A DNA stretch of 64,000 nt, from contig UQPQ01000010.1 of NCBI GenBank assembly GCA_900542985.1, positions 1 to 64,000 of the forward strand, in the 5' to 3' direction. The position numbers and the translations under genes were made by a program. Below the pieces are notes generated by a model that made no database searches, was not told the DNA's origin, and saw only the letters and a program-made list of their open reading frames with translations. Shown here piece after piece: positions 1 to 7,853 of the stretch. Every line of letters begins with the position of its first letter. The stretch's first letter is position 1. Origin of the DNA: an uncultured Bacteroides sp. (GTDB lineage: Bacteria > Bacteroidota > Bacteroidia > Bacteroidales > Bacteroidaceae).

Positions 1-30
1 GTTGCTCAGGAACTTATAAATAAAGTTAAA

Positions 31-2172
31 TTATAGTGTTGCGGAATTAAGGTCTTCTTCATGCATATTCCATGCAGCAGACAAGTTCCATGTCGGCAAC
101 CAGCGTGAGCTACGGCTCTTTCCCATACGGTTGGTACCTTCATAACGGATAGTACCATTCACTGAGTATCTACCTTTATATGAATAGTTGGCATTAGCAA
201 AGAAAGCCACACTACGCACACGGGTATTATTCAATCCAAAATATTGTTCACCATCCTCAATACCTTTCTTAAAATACTGGTAAATATAATAAGGAGCTTC
301 ACCATTGTTATACTGCATACCCCATCCTTGGAAGTTGGATTTTGTACGGTCTATTGAGTTTACTTCCATACCACCAAACCAGTTGGTCAGGTGAATTTCA
401 TTAAATACCTTATTATAGTTGACTGTACCTCGGAAGTCATAACTCAGCATCTTATAGTCTGTACGTCTATAGATACCTCCTTCTGGCAAAATAGAAATAG
501 GTAATGCATAAGGATTATCCGGATCTGTATACAAAAACGGATTCTTATCCATTATTGTTTTATCATCCAAGCCTGCACGATAAGCCTCTGCTTGATTCGA
601 TCCATCTTTAATTTTATGTTCCTGTGAAGTGCCTTGATATTTAACTGCTCCCAAAACACTAAATTCCAATCCCATGATAGGTTTCCATTTCAATTCTCCC
701 TGGAATTTCACATCCACAATATTCAAATCCATGTAGTTGTTTTCCAATTCGTGCAAGATATTGAATGGAGCATAATTGCTTACATAATATTCACTAGGAT
801 CCAAAGTACGTGAAGTATTCAATGCATAAGAATAAGGGTTAATATCGAAATCACGTTTTACTTCACCACTTACTACATCCACATCCTGACCCAGTGTACC
901 CGGGGCTTCCTGTTTACGATAAGAAGCATTGGCAATCATATTGAAGTTCAACCACTTCGAAATATTATATGAAGTATTCAAATTAGCAGTGTAACGTTCT
1001 ACAGAGCTACGTTTATACCAGCCCGGATCGTTCATTGCACTTAATGACGCATAGAAAGATGACTTTTCTGTACCACTACTGATACTAACAGAATGATTCT
1101 GACTCAAGCTGGGTGAGAATAATTCATCAAACCAGTCTGTATTACGATATTCAGCCGCCTGCAAGTATTGATTACGTGCTGCTGTAGTATTAGGAAGCAA
1201 TGGCAAACCTGTATTCGAATCGAATGTATTCATCAACTGATACATCTTTCCGTATACACCGCTTTCGGCTGCACGAACTGTTTCGGAGAAGTTCAACCAA
1301 CCCTTGTTTTCCATTTCTCTGTAAACTCCCATCTGATCCTGAGAGTTCATGATATTAAAGTCGTTGTAACTAGGAACCAAACGAGTCGTAAATTCCCCTG
1401 TATAATTGATACGGCTTACACCTGCCTTACCTTTCTTGGTTGTTACAACAATGACACCGACCATTGCACGTGCACCATAAATAGAAGTAGCAGAACCGTC
1501 TTTCAAAATCTGATAACTTTCAATATCATCTGCATTCAAACCGGCAATAGCCGAACTGATCAAGGTTTCTGCATCACCAGAAGAAAGTTGGTCTGCACTA
1601 ACTTCAACAGCATCTTCCATAATCACTCCATCAACTACCCACAACGGTTTAGAACTACCATAAATAGAAGTGGCTCCACGTACACGGATTTTAGGAGCTG
1701 TACCAAAGGTACCGGATACATTCTGAACAGACACACCTGCAGCCTTTCCTTCCAAACCTCTACTGATATCAGCCAAACCATCCATTTTGACATTTTCCCC
1801 AGATATCTGCGTAGCAGCACCACTAAACAAACGCTTATCCATACGCTGCATACCGGTTACTACCACTTCTTCCAAGACTTCGGTATCGGATTCAAGTTTT
1901 ATAGTCATATTATTTTTGGCTGTTACCGTAACGGTTTTCATGCCCAAATAGCTAACCTGCAACTTTCCTCCCTTATTAACCTTTACACTAAACTTACCGT
2001 CGATATCGGTAATCGTACCGGTAGTTGTTCCTTGTACCAGGATTGATGCTCCAACGATAGGTTCTCCATCTTCTGCCGAGAGCACCACACCCGAAATCTG
2101 CGATGTTTGCGCAATCGCTAATCCTATGCCTATCAGCAGATAGGCATAGAATAACATTAACCTTCTTTTCAT
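31..2172 (-). CDS. SusC/RagA-family TonB-linked outer-membrane transporter, ended early
   Basis: 713 codons. A signal peptide (about residues 1-22, ending AIAQ) is followed by a carboxypeptidase-regulatory-like beta-sandwich (about 25-100), the EEVVVTGMQ segment, a plug domain (about 110-235, with RVRGATSIYG and PLWVVDGV) and the first strands of the beta-barrel. This is the architecture of SusC-type transporters, which import glycans or peptides with a SusD lipoprotein lid and TonB energy. Family members are usually about 1,000-1,100 residues. This one stops after WNMHEEDLNSATL, where the barrel normally continues for some 300 residues. The same frame is open again from the stop to the window edge (10 codons), so a nonsense mutation, a sequencing error or a split gene are all possible. 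A SusD partner would lie beyond the left edge. The family is certain; the substrate is unknown. Confidence 0.9.
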   Translation of the reverse strand: MKRRLMLFYAYLLIGIGLAIAQTSQISGVVLSAEDGEPIVGASILVQGTTTGTITDIDGKFSVKVNKGGKLQVSYLGMKTVTVTAKNNMTIKLESDTEVLEEVVVTGMQRMDKRLFSGAATQISGENVKMDGLADISRGLEGKAAGVSVQNVSGTFGTAPKIRVRGATSIYGSSKPLWVVDGVIMEDAVEVSADQLSSGDAETLISSAIAGLNADDIESYQILKDGSATSIYGARAMVGVIVVTTKKGKAGVSRINYTGEFTTRLVPSYNDFNIMNSQDQMGVYREMENKGWLNFSETVRAAESGVYGKMYQLMNTFDSNTGLPLLPNTTAARNQYLQAAEYRNTDWFDELFSPSLSQNHSVSISSGTEKSSFYASLSAMNDPGWYKRSSVERYTANLNTSYNISKWLNFNMIANASYRKQEAPGTLGQDVDVVSGEVKRDFDINPYSYALNTSRTLDPSEYYVSNYAPFNILHELENNYMDLNIVDVKFQGELKWKPIMGLEFSVLGAVKYQGTSQEHKIKDGSNQAEAYRAGLDDKTIMDKNPFLYTDPDNPYALPISILPEGGIYRRTDYKMLSYDFRGTVNYNKVFNEIHLTNWFGGMEVNSIDRTKSNFQGWGMQYNNGEAPYYIYQYFKKGIEDGEQYFGLNNTRVRSVAFFANANYSYKGRYSVNGTIRYEGTNRMGKSRSSRWLPTWNLSAAWNMHEEDLNSATL

Positions 2173-2205
2173 ACTCTCTCTTTAAAATTATATATTAACG
2201 TTTTG

Positions 2206-2236
2206 CAAACGTATGTATAATATTTTATAAAAACAA
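2206..2236 (-). promoter_or_regulatory. Bacteroidetes-type promoter for the SusC-like gene
   Basis: On the minus strand there is a -7 box TACGTTTG (2206-2213) and a TTG at 2234-2236, 20 nt upstream. This matches the Bacteroides consensus (-33 TTG, -7 TAnnTTTG). It would give a leader of roughly 25-30 nt before the ATG at 2172. Confidence 0.6.
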
Positions 2237-2532
2237 CACTAAATACACATTTTTTATTAAAAAATTTGCAAATGATACAATTTTCTTGATACATAACAAT
2301 TGATGTCATTTTATCACAAAACACAAACATACAAAATGCAATACTGAAATATTTAAGAGGTTATCAATATCAAAAAGACACAAAAGTACAAAACAGAATA
2401 CTAAGACATGGAAATTATTTAACAAAAGATAAAAAATAATATTAAAAGATAGACAAAAAGACAAAAAAAGCTTCTATCAAAGGGGGAAAGCATAAATAAA
2501 ACAGCAATTCATAAGAATATAAACCAAAGAGC

Positions 2533-2616
2533 GTCTCACTTTAAGGAGACAACTGTCTCATTGTAATGAGACGAGTGTACCAGCCTAATGAGACGACCGT
2601 CCCACTACAAGGAGAC
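2533..2616. repeat. Tandem array of 22-bp-period palindromic units
   Basis: Four 18-nt palindromic or half-palindromic units start at 2533, 2555, 2577 and 2599, each followed by a 4-nt spacer (aact, gagt, gacc, gact). The cleanest unit is GTCTCATTGTAATGAGAC. Units 1 and 4 keep the pattern with loop changes, and unit 3 keeps only the right half intact. A fifth, degenerate unit may begin at 2621. The array lies between ispG and the SusC gene and does not overlap either. Confidence 0.75.
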
Positions 2617-2687
2617 GACTATTCATTATAATCAAAGTATACATGTAATGCATTATTAATCAAACAAAAGCACACTTCGTATAAAAA

Positions 2688-2728
2688 CAAAAAAGGTTGC
2701 CTTCCGGTGTGAAACGACAGACAACCCT
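2688..2728 (-). terminator. Probable terminator after ispG
   Basis: On the minus strand a short GGTTGTC / GGCAACC stem is followed by TTTTTTG. It sits 23 nt beyond the ispG stop codon. Confidence 0.55.
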
Positions 2729-2750
2729 CTTCTATAATCAAGTCCGGATT

Positions 2751-4592
2751 TTATTCGCAATAATCTCCGTTAGCTTTTATCAGTTCAATCAGCTTTTCTA
2801 CAGCCTGTTCTTCCGGAATATTTTTTTCTATGCATTCCTTTTTCTTATACAGACTGATTTTACCTCGACCGGCACCTACATACCCATAGTCTGCGTCGGC
2901 CATCTCACCAGGACCGTTCACAATACAGCCCATGATACCAATCTTCAGTCCTTTCAGATGAGAAGTAGCGGCCTTGATACGGGCAATGGTGGATTCCAGA
3001 TTGTATAAAGTTCGTCCACATCCGGGACACGAGATATATTCCGTCTTCGAAGTACGTACTCGTCCGGCCTGCAAAATGCCAAATGCAGTTTCATCGACTT
3101 TTACATCAGAAATTTTACCACCATGATTGTAAAGCAGGATACCATCACAGAAACCGTCGAAAATCAATGCACCCATATCGGCAGCCGACTTAATCTGCAG
3201 ATTTTCCAATTCTTCTTCTTGATAGAGTTGGAAGAAGACAACCGGATTTTCCAGACCGTATGTCATCAGCTGATGTACAATTCCCCGGAATTCTCCCAAT
3301 CGGTTGGGGTGATTGCTTTGTGCTACAATGACCACTTCCGGATGAAGACGCAAACAAGCCATTGCCTCTTCTGTCAGTCCCATATAAGGCACAAAAAGGA
3401 ATTTCATCGAAGCCTCACAATGATGCAGACCGATCAGCTGCTGATAATTGAATGCCGGATAAACACCTTCTTCTCCCTTCCAGACATTGGCATCGACAAT
3501 ATAGCCTACTCCCGAAGGTCTTGTTTCGGGCAATTGCTGGCCACAATAGATATAGTCGGGTTTAAACTGCTCACTCACTGCCATGTTACCATCCAAACGG
3601 GCAGAAATTACTACCGGAACATGTTCACCTCCAATGTTTCCAACTGCCTTTGTTGTACGACGAACCGGATTTACGTAATCGAAACCCGGCGCTTCTGCTC
3701 CTGGGATATAAGGGTGATTTTCACGGGAAACGATATAGTCGACCAATTTACGGGCCACAGGAATTTCTGCTTCGGGAGCCTCACTCAGTGAAACACGGAT
3801 TGTATCACCCAATCCATCGGCCAGAAGGGCCCCAATACCTAATGCCGACTTAATACGTCCGTCTTCCCCATCACCTGCTTCGGTTACTCCTAAATGTAAC
3901 GGAAAGTTCATTCCTTCCTTCTCCATCTGTTCGGCCAACAGACGAACGGTTTTCACCATGATTACAGTATTCGAAGCCTTGATGGAAATAACTACATTAG
4001 TAAAGTTTTCTTCTACACAGATACGAAGAAACTCCATACACGATTCCACCATACCAGCCGGTGTATCGCCATAGCGCGACATGATACGGTCTGACAAGGA
4101 ACCGTGATTTACCCCGATACGGATAGCTGTATGGTTTTCCTTACAAATGTTCAGGAAAGGAACAAAACGGTTACGTATCTTCTGTATTTCCTGAGCATAT
4201 TCCTCGTCGGTATACTCCAGTTTCTTAAAGGTACGGGCAGCATCTACATAGTTCCCCGGGTTGATACGTACCTTTTCAGCATAGAGGGCAGCTACATCGG
4301 CCACATTGGGATTAAAATGTACATCGGCTACCAAAGGAGTATCGTAACCCTGCGAGCGCAAACCTACATTTATGTATTTCAGATTTTCTGCTTCGCGTAC
4401 TCCTTGTGTGGTAAGACGCACATACTCCCCTCCGGCATCAATAATACGTTTAGCCTGTTCTATACAAGCTTCCGTATCCATTGTCACCGTATTGGTCATA
4501 CTCTGTATACGTATAGGATTAGCGCCACCCATAGGAGTGGCGCCAACATATACCTCATTCGCCTGTCGGCGAGAATAGTTGAAGTAATCCAT
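2751..4592 (-). CDS. ispG: 4-hydroxy-3-methylbut-2-enyl diphosphate synthase (IspG/GcpE), long form
   Basis: 613 aa. IspG is the penultimate enzyme of the MEP isoprenoid pathway and reductively opens the cyclic diphosphate MEcPP to HMBPP with a [4Fe-4S] cluster. The N-terminal TIM-barrel part is recognisable (PIRIQSMTNT near residue 27). The C-terminal domain carries the cluster cysteines CPGC (522-525) and GIMGC (Cys556), with a conserved Glu in NGPGEMADADYG (Glu563). The length is well above the roughly 370 aa of E. coli IspG because of a large insert between the two domains, as in plants, Chlamydia and Bacteroidetes. Its ATG overlaps the purE stop by one base (TAATG), which suggests translational coupling in a gcvH-purE-ispG operon. 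HMBPP feeds the undecaprenyl chain made by uppS at 25.1 kb. Confidence 0.97.
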   Translation of the reverse strand: MDYFNYSRRQANEVYVGATPMGGANPIRIQSMTNTVTMDTEACIEQAKRIIDAGGEYVRLTTQGVREAENLKYINVGLRSQGYDTPLVADVHFNPNVADVAALYAEKVRINPGNYVDAARTFKKLEYTDEEYAQEIQKIRNRFVPFLNICKENHTAIRIGVNHGSLSDRIMSRYGDTPAGMVESCMEFLRICVEENFTNVVISIKASNTVIMVKTVRLLAEQMEKEGMNFPLHLGVTEAGDGEDGRIKSALGIGALLADGLGDTIRVSLSEAPEAEIPVARKLVDYIVSRENHPYIPGAEAPGFDYVNPVRRTTKAVGNIGGEHVPVVISARLDGNMAVSEQFKPDYIYCGQQLPETRPSGVGYIVDANVWKGEEGVYPAFNYQQLIGLHHCEASMKFLFVPYMGLTEEAMACLRLHPEVVIVAQSNHPNRLGEFRGIVHQLMTYGLENPVVFFQLYQEEELENLQIKSAADMGALIFDGFCDGILLYNHGGKISDVKVDETAFGILQAGRVRTSKTEYISCPGCGRTLYNLESTIARIKAATSHLKGLKIGIMGCIVNGPGEMADADYGYVGAGRGKISLYKKKECIEKNIPEEQAVEKLIELIKANGDYCE

Positions 4593-5101
4593 TAGTTTGT
4601 TTTGTAAGCGTATTTAACTTCTTTCAGTTCTTCGTTGGCTTTTACTATCTTGTTCTTCAGGCCTTCTTTGTATGCTGCAAACTTCTGAGCCAATTCAGTA
4701 TCTGCCAATGAAAGCATCTGAACAGCCAGAATAGCTGCATTCATAGCTCCATTAATCGCTACAGTAGCTACAGGAATACCGGGAGGCATCTGAATAATAG
4801 AATACAGTGCGTCTACGCCATCGAGTACAGAACCTTTTACCGGAACACCGATTACAGGCAATGTGGTATTGGCAGCAATAACACCTGGCAAAGCAGCAGC
4901 CATACCGGCAGCAGCGATAATCACCTTAATACCTCTTTCGGCAGCTCCCTTAGCAAAAGCTTCTACTTCTGCCGGTGTACGATGAGCCGAAAGCGCATTC
5001 ATCTCGAAAGGTACTTGCATCTCGTCGAGCAACTTCGCTGCCTTCTCCATCACAGGAAGGTCGGAAGTGCTACCCATAATAATACTTACAACTGGTTTCA
5101 T
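4592..5101 (-). CDS. purE: N5-carboxyaminoimidazole ribonucleotide mutase (PurE)
   Basis: 169 aa from the ATG at 5101 (MKPVVSIIMGSTSDLP). PurE interconverts N5-CAIR and CAIR in purine synthesis. The substrate loop GSTSDLP (10-16), the catalytic SAH40RTP motif and AAGMAAALPGV are intact. Another in-frame ATG at 5119 would add six residues and overlap the end of gcvH by 8 nt. I prefer 5101 because the protein family begins at this point and a purine-rich GATAAAAAG stretch precedes it. The 3' end overlaps the ispG start by one base. Confidence 0.95.
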   Translation of the reverse strand: MKPVVSIIMGSTSDLPVMEKAAKLLDEMQVPFEMNALSAHRTPAEVEAFAKGAAERGIKVIIAAAGMAAALPGVIAANTTLPVIGVPVKGSVLDGVDALYSIIQMPPGIPVATVAINGAMNAAILAVQMLSLADTELAQKFAAYKEGLKNKIVKANEELKEVKYAYKTN

Positions 5102-5111
5102 CTTTTTATCT

Positions 5112-5492
5112 TTATTCATTAATAATCTGTTTGTATGCTTCTGCATCCATCAGATCATCCAGTTCCGAAAGGTCTGTCGGCTTTATCTTGACAATCCAGC
5201 CTTCTCCATAAGGAGACTGATTGACCATTTCAGGGTGTTCTTCCAACTCCGGATTTACTTCCAGAATTTCACCTCCTACCGGAAGGAAAAGATCGGATAC
5301 AGTCTTTACTACTTCAATTGTACCAAATACTTCACCTTTTTCCAAAGTTTCACCTTCTGTAGTTACATCGACAAACACAATATCACCTAACTGGTCTTGT
5401 GCATAGTCTGTAATACCTACATAGGCTTCTTCGCCTTCTACACGAATCCATTCATGTTCGTTCGTGTACTTTACATTTGTCGGGAAATTCAT
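5112..5492 (-). CDS. gcvH: Glycine cleavage system H protein
   Basis: 126 aa, the normal length. GcvH is the lipoylated shuttle that carries the aminomethyl group between the P and T proteins of the glycine cleavage system. The lipoyl attachment site is Lys63 in IEVVKTVSD, within the hairpin that starts at EKGEVFGT. The rest of the fold matches ([22 protein letters not shown]). No gcvP or gcvT lies nearby. The gene leads the gcvH-purE-ispG run, with only 10 nt to the chosen purE start. In bacteria with little other lipoate machinery GcvH can also serve as a lipoyl donor; nothing here tests that. Confidence 0.97.
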   Translation of the reverse strand: MNFPTNVKYTNEHEWIRVEGEEAYVGITDYAQDQLGDIVFVDVTTEGETLEKGEVFGTIEVVKTVSDLFLPVGGEILEVNPELEEHPEMVNQSPYGEGWIVKIKPTDLSELDDLMDAEAYKQIINE

Positions 5493-5528
5493 AATCTTTT
5501 ATTTTTAAGGTTAATATTTTGACAAGGG

Positions 5529-5611
5529 AACAAGGCAACGAGTTGACAAGGTTTCAGATACAAGGTGATAAAGCAAAAAGTCTTGCTTCCTTGCCAACTC
5601 GTTATCTCGTT
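5529..5611. repeat. Intergenic inverted repeat upstream of gcvH
   Basis: The left arm 5529-5551 (core CAACGAGTTGACAAGG) pairs with the right arm 5589-5611 (core CCTTGCCAACTCGTTA). The core mismatches at two positions, and outer pairing continues imperfectly for 7 nt. The 37-nt loop has no gene. It fills the gap between gcvH and the upstream membrane gene. Confidence 0.65.
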
Positions 5612-5624
5612 CACTCATTTTTCT

Positions 5625-6308
5625 TCAAATAAACAAAATTCCAATGACTCCACAAAGCAATCCGACCAAAAAGCCTCCTCCTACTTCACCCAATGTGTGC
5701 TGACGGACAATGATTCTTGCAGAACCTAACATTCCTGCCAGCAAAACAAAGATACAAAGCCAGGATATAGGATTGAACTGAAATATAAAACTGTACGATA
5801 AAAGTCCGCCTACCATCATGCCGCTACTGGCCATATGGGTACTGATTTTCCACTTCATGTTGATAATTGCACAGATTACCATACAGAGAAGTACAGCCAT
5901 TACAATACCGCACATATAGCGGGGCAAATGAATGCGAAACATGGTCAGCAGACAACCTATATAGCTGAGTATCGTCAAACCGTAAGGTATGAAACGGCGT
6001 TCTCTGTGCCCCAACTCACGAATTCCCCATCCATTGATTTTCTGAAACAGATAAATGGCCAGCATGGGTAACAGAATGGTAAAACAGTAAATCATGGCCA
6101 AGATGGTTACTTTATACTGCAACGGCATAATACGCAAGTAGGTAAAACCAAACAGCAGCACGAAAGCAACAAAAGGAACCATAAAAGGTGTAAAGACAGC
6201 CGAAATGATACGGGACACCGTATAGAGCAAGTCTCTGTTTTCCGATTGAGAATGGGGAACAGGCTCGTGAAATGTCAATTGATCGGGGATATTTGTCTCT
6301 TCCATCAT
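5625..6308 (-). CDS. PAP2-like integral membrane protein
   Basis: 227 aa with about six hydrophobic segments after a soluble N-terminus of about 30 residues. Three spaced motifs resemble the phosphatase (PAP2) signature in degraded form: RERRFIPY (102-109), KISTHMASSG (154-163) and SARIIVRQHTLGEVGGG (196-212). The last keeps the Arg, His and acidic residue spacing of SRxxxxxHxxxD. Such enzymes dephosphorylate lipid phosphates or undecaprenyl pyrophosphate. The first motif lacks the classic KxxxxxxRP form, so catalytic activity is uncertain. The start lies 7 nt after the rpoN stop, so the two genes are probably co-transcribed. Confidence 0.7.
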   Translation of the reverse strand: MMEETNIPDQLTFHEPVPHSQSENRDLLYTVSRIISAVFTPFMVPFVAFVLLFGFTYLRIMPLQYKVTILAMIYCFTILLPMLAIYLFQKINGWGIRELGHRERRFIPYGLTILSYIGCLLTMFRIHLPRYMCGIVMAVLLCMVICAIINMKWKISTHMASSGMMVGGLLSYSFIFQFNPISWLCIFVLLAGMLGSARIIVRQHTLGEVGGGFLVGLLCGVIGILFI

Positions 6309-6315
6309 ATTATAA

Positions 6316-7788
6316 TTATCTTCTTAATCGAGCTACAGGTATATTAAGTTGTTGACGATACTTGGCTACTGTACGACGGGCTATGGGATACCCTTTTTCT
6401 TTCAGTATATCCGCCAGTTCGTCATCGGTATACGGTTTCTGTTTGTCTTCCTGGTCTACACATTCTTTCAATATGCGCTTGATTTCGCGTACCGAAAGTT
6501 CTTCTCCCGACTCTGTCGTATAGCCATCGCTAAAGAAGAACTTAAGCGAATAGATACCAAAGTTGGTCTGTACATACTTGCTGTTGCTTACACGCGATAC
6601 GGTGGAAATATCCAACTGTGCACGTTCTGCCACATCTTTCAAGATCATCGGACGTAGTAATGATTCATCACCCTCCTGAAAGAAAGGACGCTGCAAATCT
6701 ATAATAGCTTGCATTGTGCTTAATAAAGTCTGCTGACGCTGCTTGACTGCATTAATAAATCCCTGGGCTGCATCTACTTTCTGTTTCAGAAACATCATCG
6801 CGTCTTTCGACTCTTTGCTCTGATTGGCTTTATTACGCGTATGTTCGTCGAGCATTTCGGAGAACTCACGGCTCAGCCTCAACTCGGGTACATTACGATT
6901 GTTCAAACTGAGAGAGATGGTGCCGTCTTCTTCTGTATCGACAATAAAGTCTGGAATAATCTGCTGCATATTCTTGCCTATCACTTCTCCCAATGAACTT
7001 CCGGGGCGTGGATTCAGTTTAGTCAACTCAGCTACAGCTGCCTGATAAGTTTCCTCGGATATGCCTAACTTCTGCATAATCCGTTCTTTATTTTTCTTGG
7101 TGAACTCATCACAACATTTGCTAATTATATCCAGTTCCACCTGCTTTAGAGGTGTGTTTTCTTTTCTCTTTATTTGTAAAAGCAAACATTCCTGCAAATC
7201 GCGAGCACCGATACCTGCCGGATCAAAATCCTGAATAATCGACAATACGTGTTCCAATTCTTCGGCCGTAGTGTATACTCCCTGATAGATAGCCAGCTCA
7301 TCGAGCAATGCCTCTGTACTTTTACGCAGCATACCATCATCATCGAGCGAACCGATGAGATATTCTCCCAACTGTCTTTCTTCAGGAGTCAAATGCTGCA
7401 TATCAAGTTGTTCTTTCAGAGTTTCATAAAAGGAGATACTGTCGGAGAAAGGAATTTCTTCTGCTGTTTCTCCCTTGGAACGGTTGTTCTCCTGAAGCTT
7501 ATAGTCTGGAATATCATCTTCTGTACGATAATCTCCCAATGAAAGGTCTTCCGAGGAATCAGAATCTCGCTCTGCTTCTCCATCCAGATAACTATCCTGC
7601 TCTTCTGCTTCTGCGGAAGGTTCCTTTCCTTCCTCCAGAGCCGGATTATCGAGCAGTTCGGCATGAATCCGTTCTTCCAGCTCCACAGTTGGAAGTTCCA
7701 ATAATTTGACAGCCAGTATCTGTTGAGGAGATAAAGTCTGAATTTGTTGTTGAGCCTGAGTCTGTTCCAGACGTGAATGTTGCACCAT
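6316..7788 (-). CDS. rpoN: RNA polymerase sigma-54 factor
   Basis: 490 aa. The Gln-rich region I (LEQTQAQQQIQTLSPQQI, which contacts activators) opens the protein. An acidic region II runs to about residue 110, followed by the core-binding domain. The HTH and the C-terminal RpoN box, ARRTVAKYRQ (470-479), read the -24 element. Sigma-54 needs AAA+ enhancer-binding proteins for open-complex formation; none is encoded in this window. The gene is separated by 65 nt from the upstream uridine-kinase-like gene and has its own -7-like box at 7827-7834. The PAP2-like gene follows directly. Confidence 0.97.
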   Translation of the reverse strand: MVQHSRLEQTQAQQQIQTLSPQQILAVKLLELPTVELEERIHAELLDNPALEEGKEPSAEAEEQDSYLDGEAERDSDSSEDLSLGDYRTEDDIPDYKLQENNRSKGETAEEIPFSDSISFYETLKEQLDMQHLTPEERQLGEYLIGSLDDDGMLRKSTEALLDELAIYQGVYTTAEELEHVLSIIQDFDPAGIGARDLQECLLLQIKRKENTPLKQVELDIISKCCDEFTKKNKERIMQKLGISEETYQAAVAELTKLNPRPGSSLGEVIGKNMQQIIPDFIVDTEEDGTISLSLNNRNVPELRLSREFSEMLDEHTRNKANQSKESKDAMMFLKQKVDAAQGFINAVKQRQQTLLSTMQAIIDLQRPFFQEGDESLLRPMILKDVAERAQLDISTVSRVSNSKYVQTNFGIYSLKFFFSDGYTTESGEELSVREIKRILKECVDQEDKQKPYTDDELADILKEKGYPIARRTVAKYRQQLNIPVARLRR

Positions 7789-7826
7789 ATTCTATTATTC
7801 CACTTACGTTCTACGATTAGCAGCTA

Positions 7827-7834
7827 CAAATGTA
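7827..7834 (-). promoter_or_regulatory. Candidate -7 box for rpoN
   Basis: TACATTTG on the minus strand fits TAnnTTTG and lies 39 nt before the rpoN ATG. No TTG is present at the ideal distance, so this is a weak call. Confidence 0.35.
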
Positions 7835-7853
7835 TGAAAAATCTTCATCAAAA

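Larger units (their letters stand above)
2173..2750. other. Long AT-rich intergenic region
   Basis: 578 bp between the divergently read left-edge SusC gene start and the 3' end of ispG. It holds the SusC promoter on the left, a palindrome array at 2533-2616 and a terminator for ispG at 2688-2728. The rest (about 2240-2520) is very A/T-rich, and I see no credible gene in it. Confidence 0.6.

Noticed and set aside
1168..2046. 292-codon open frame antisense to the SusC-like gene
   Set aside because: It lies wholly inside a certain gene, shows no protein family and is Cys/Thr-rich in the way of antisense translations.
2533..2638. The palindrome array considered as a small CRISPR array
   Set aside because: Spacers are only 4 nt, the repeats vary, and no cas genes are nearby.
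3123..3791. 222-codon antisense frame within ispG
   Set aside because: Shadow of ispG; no start signal, no recognisable motif.
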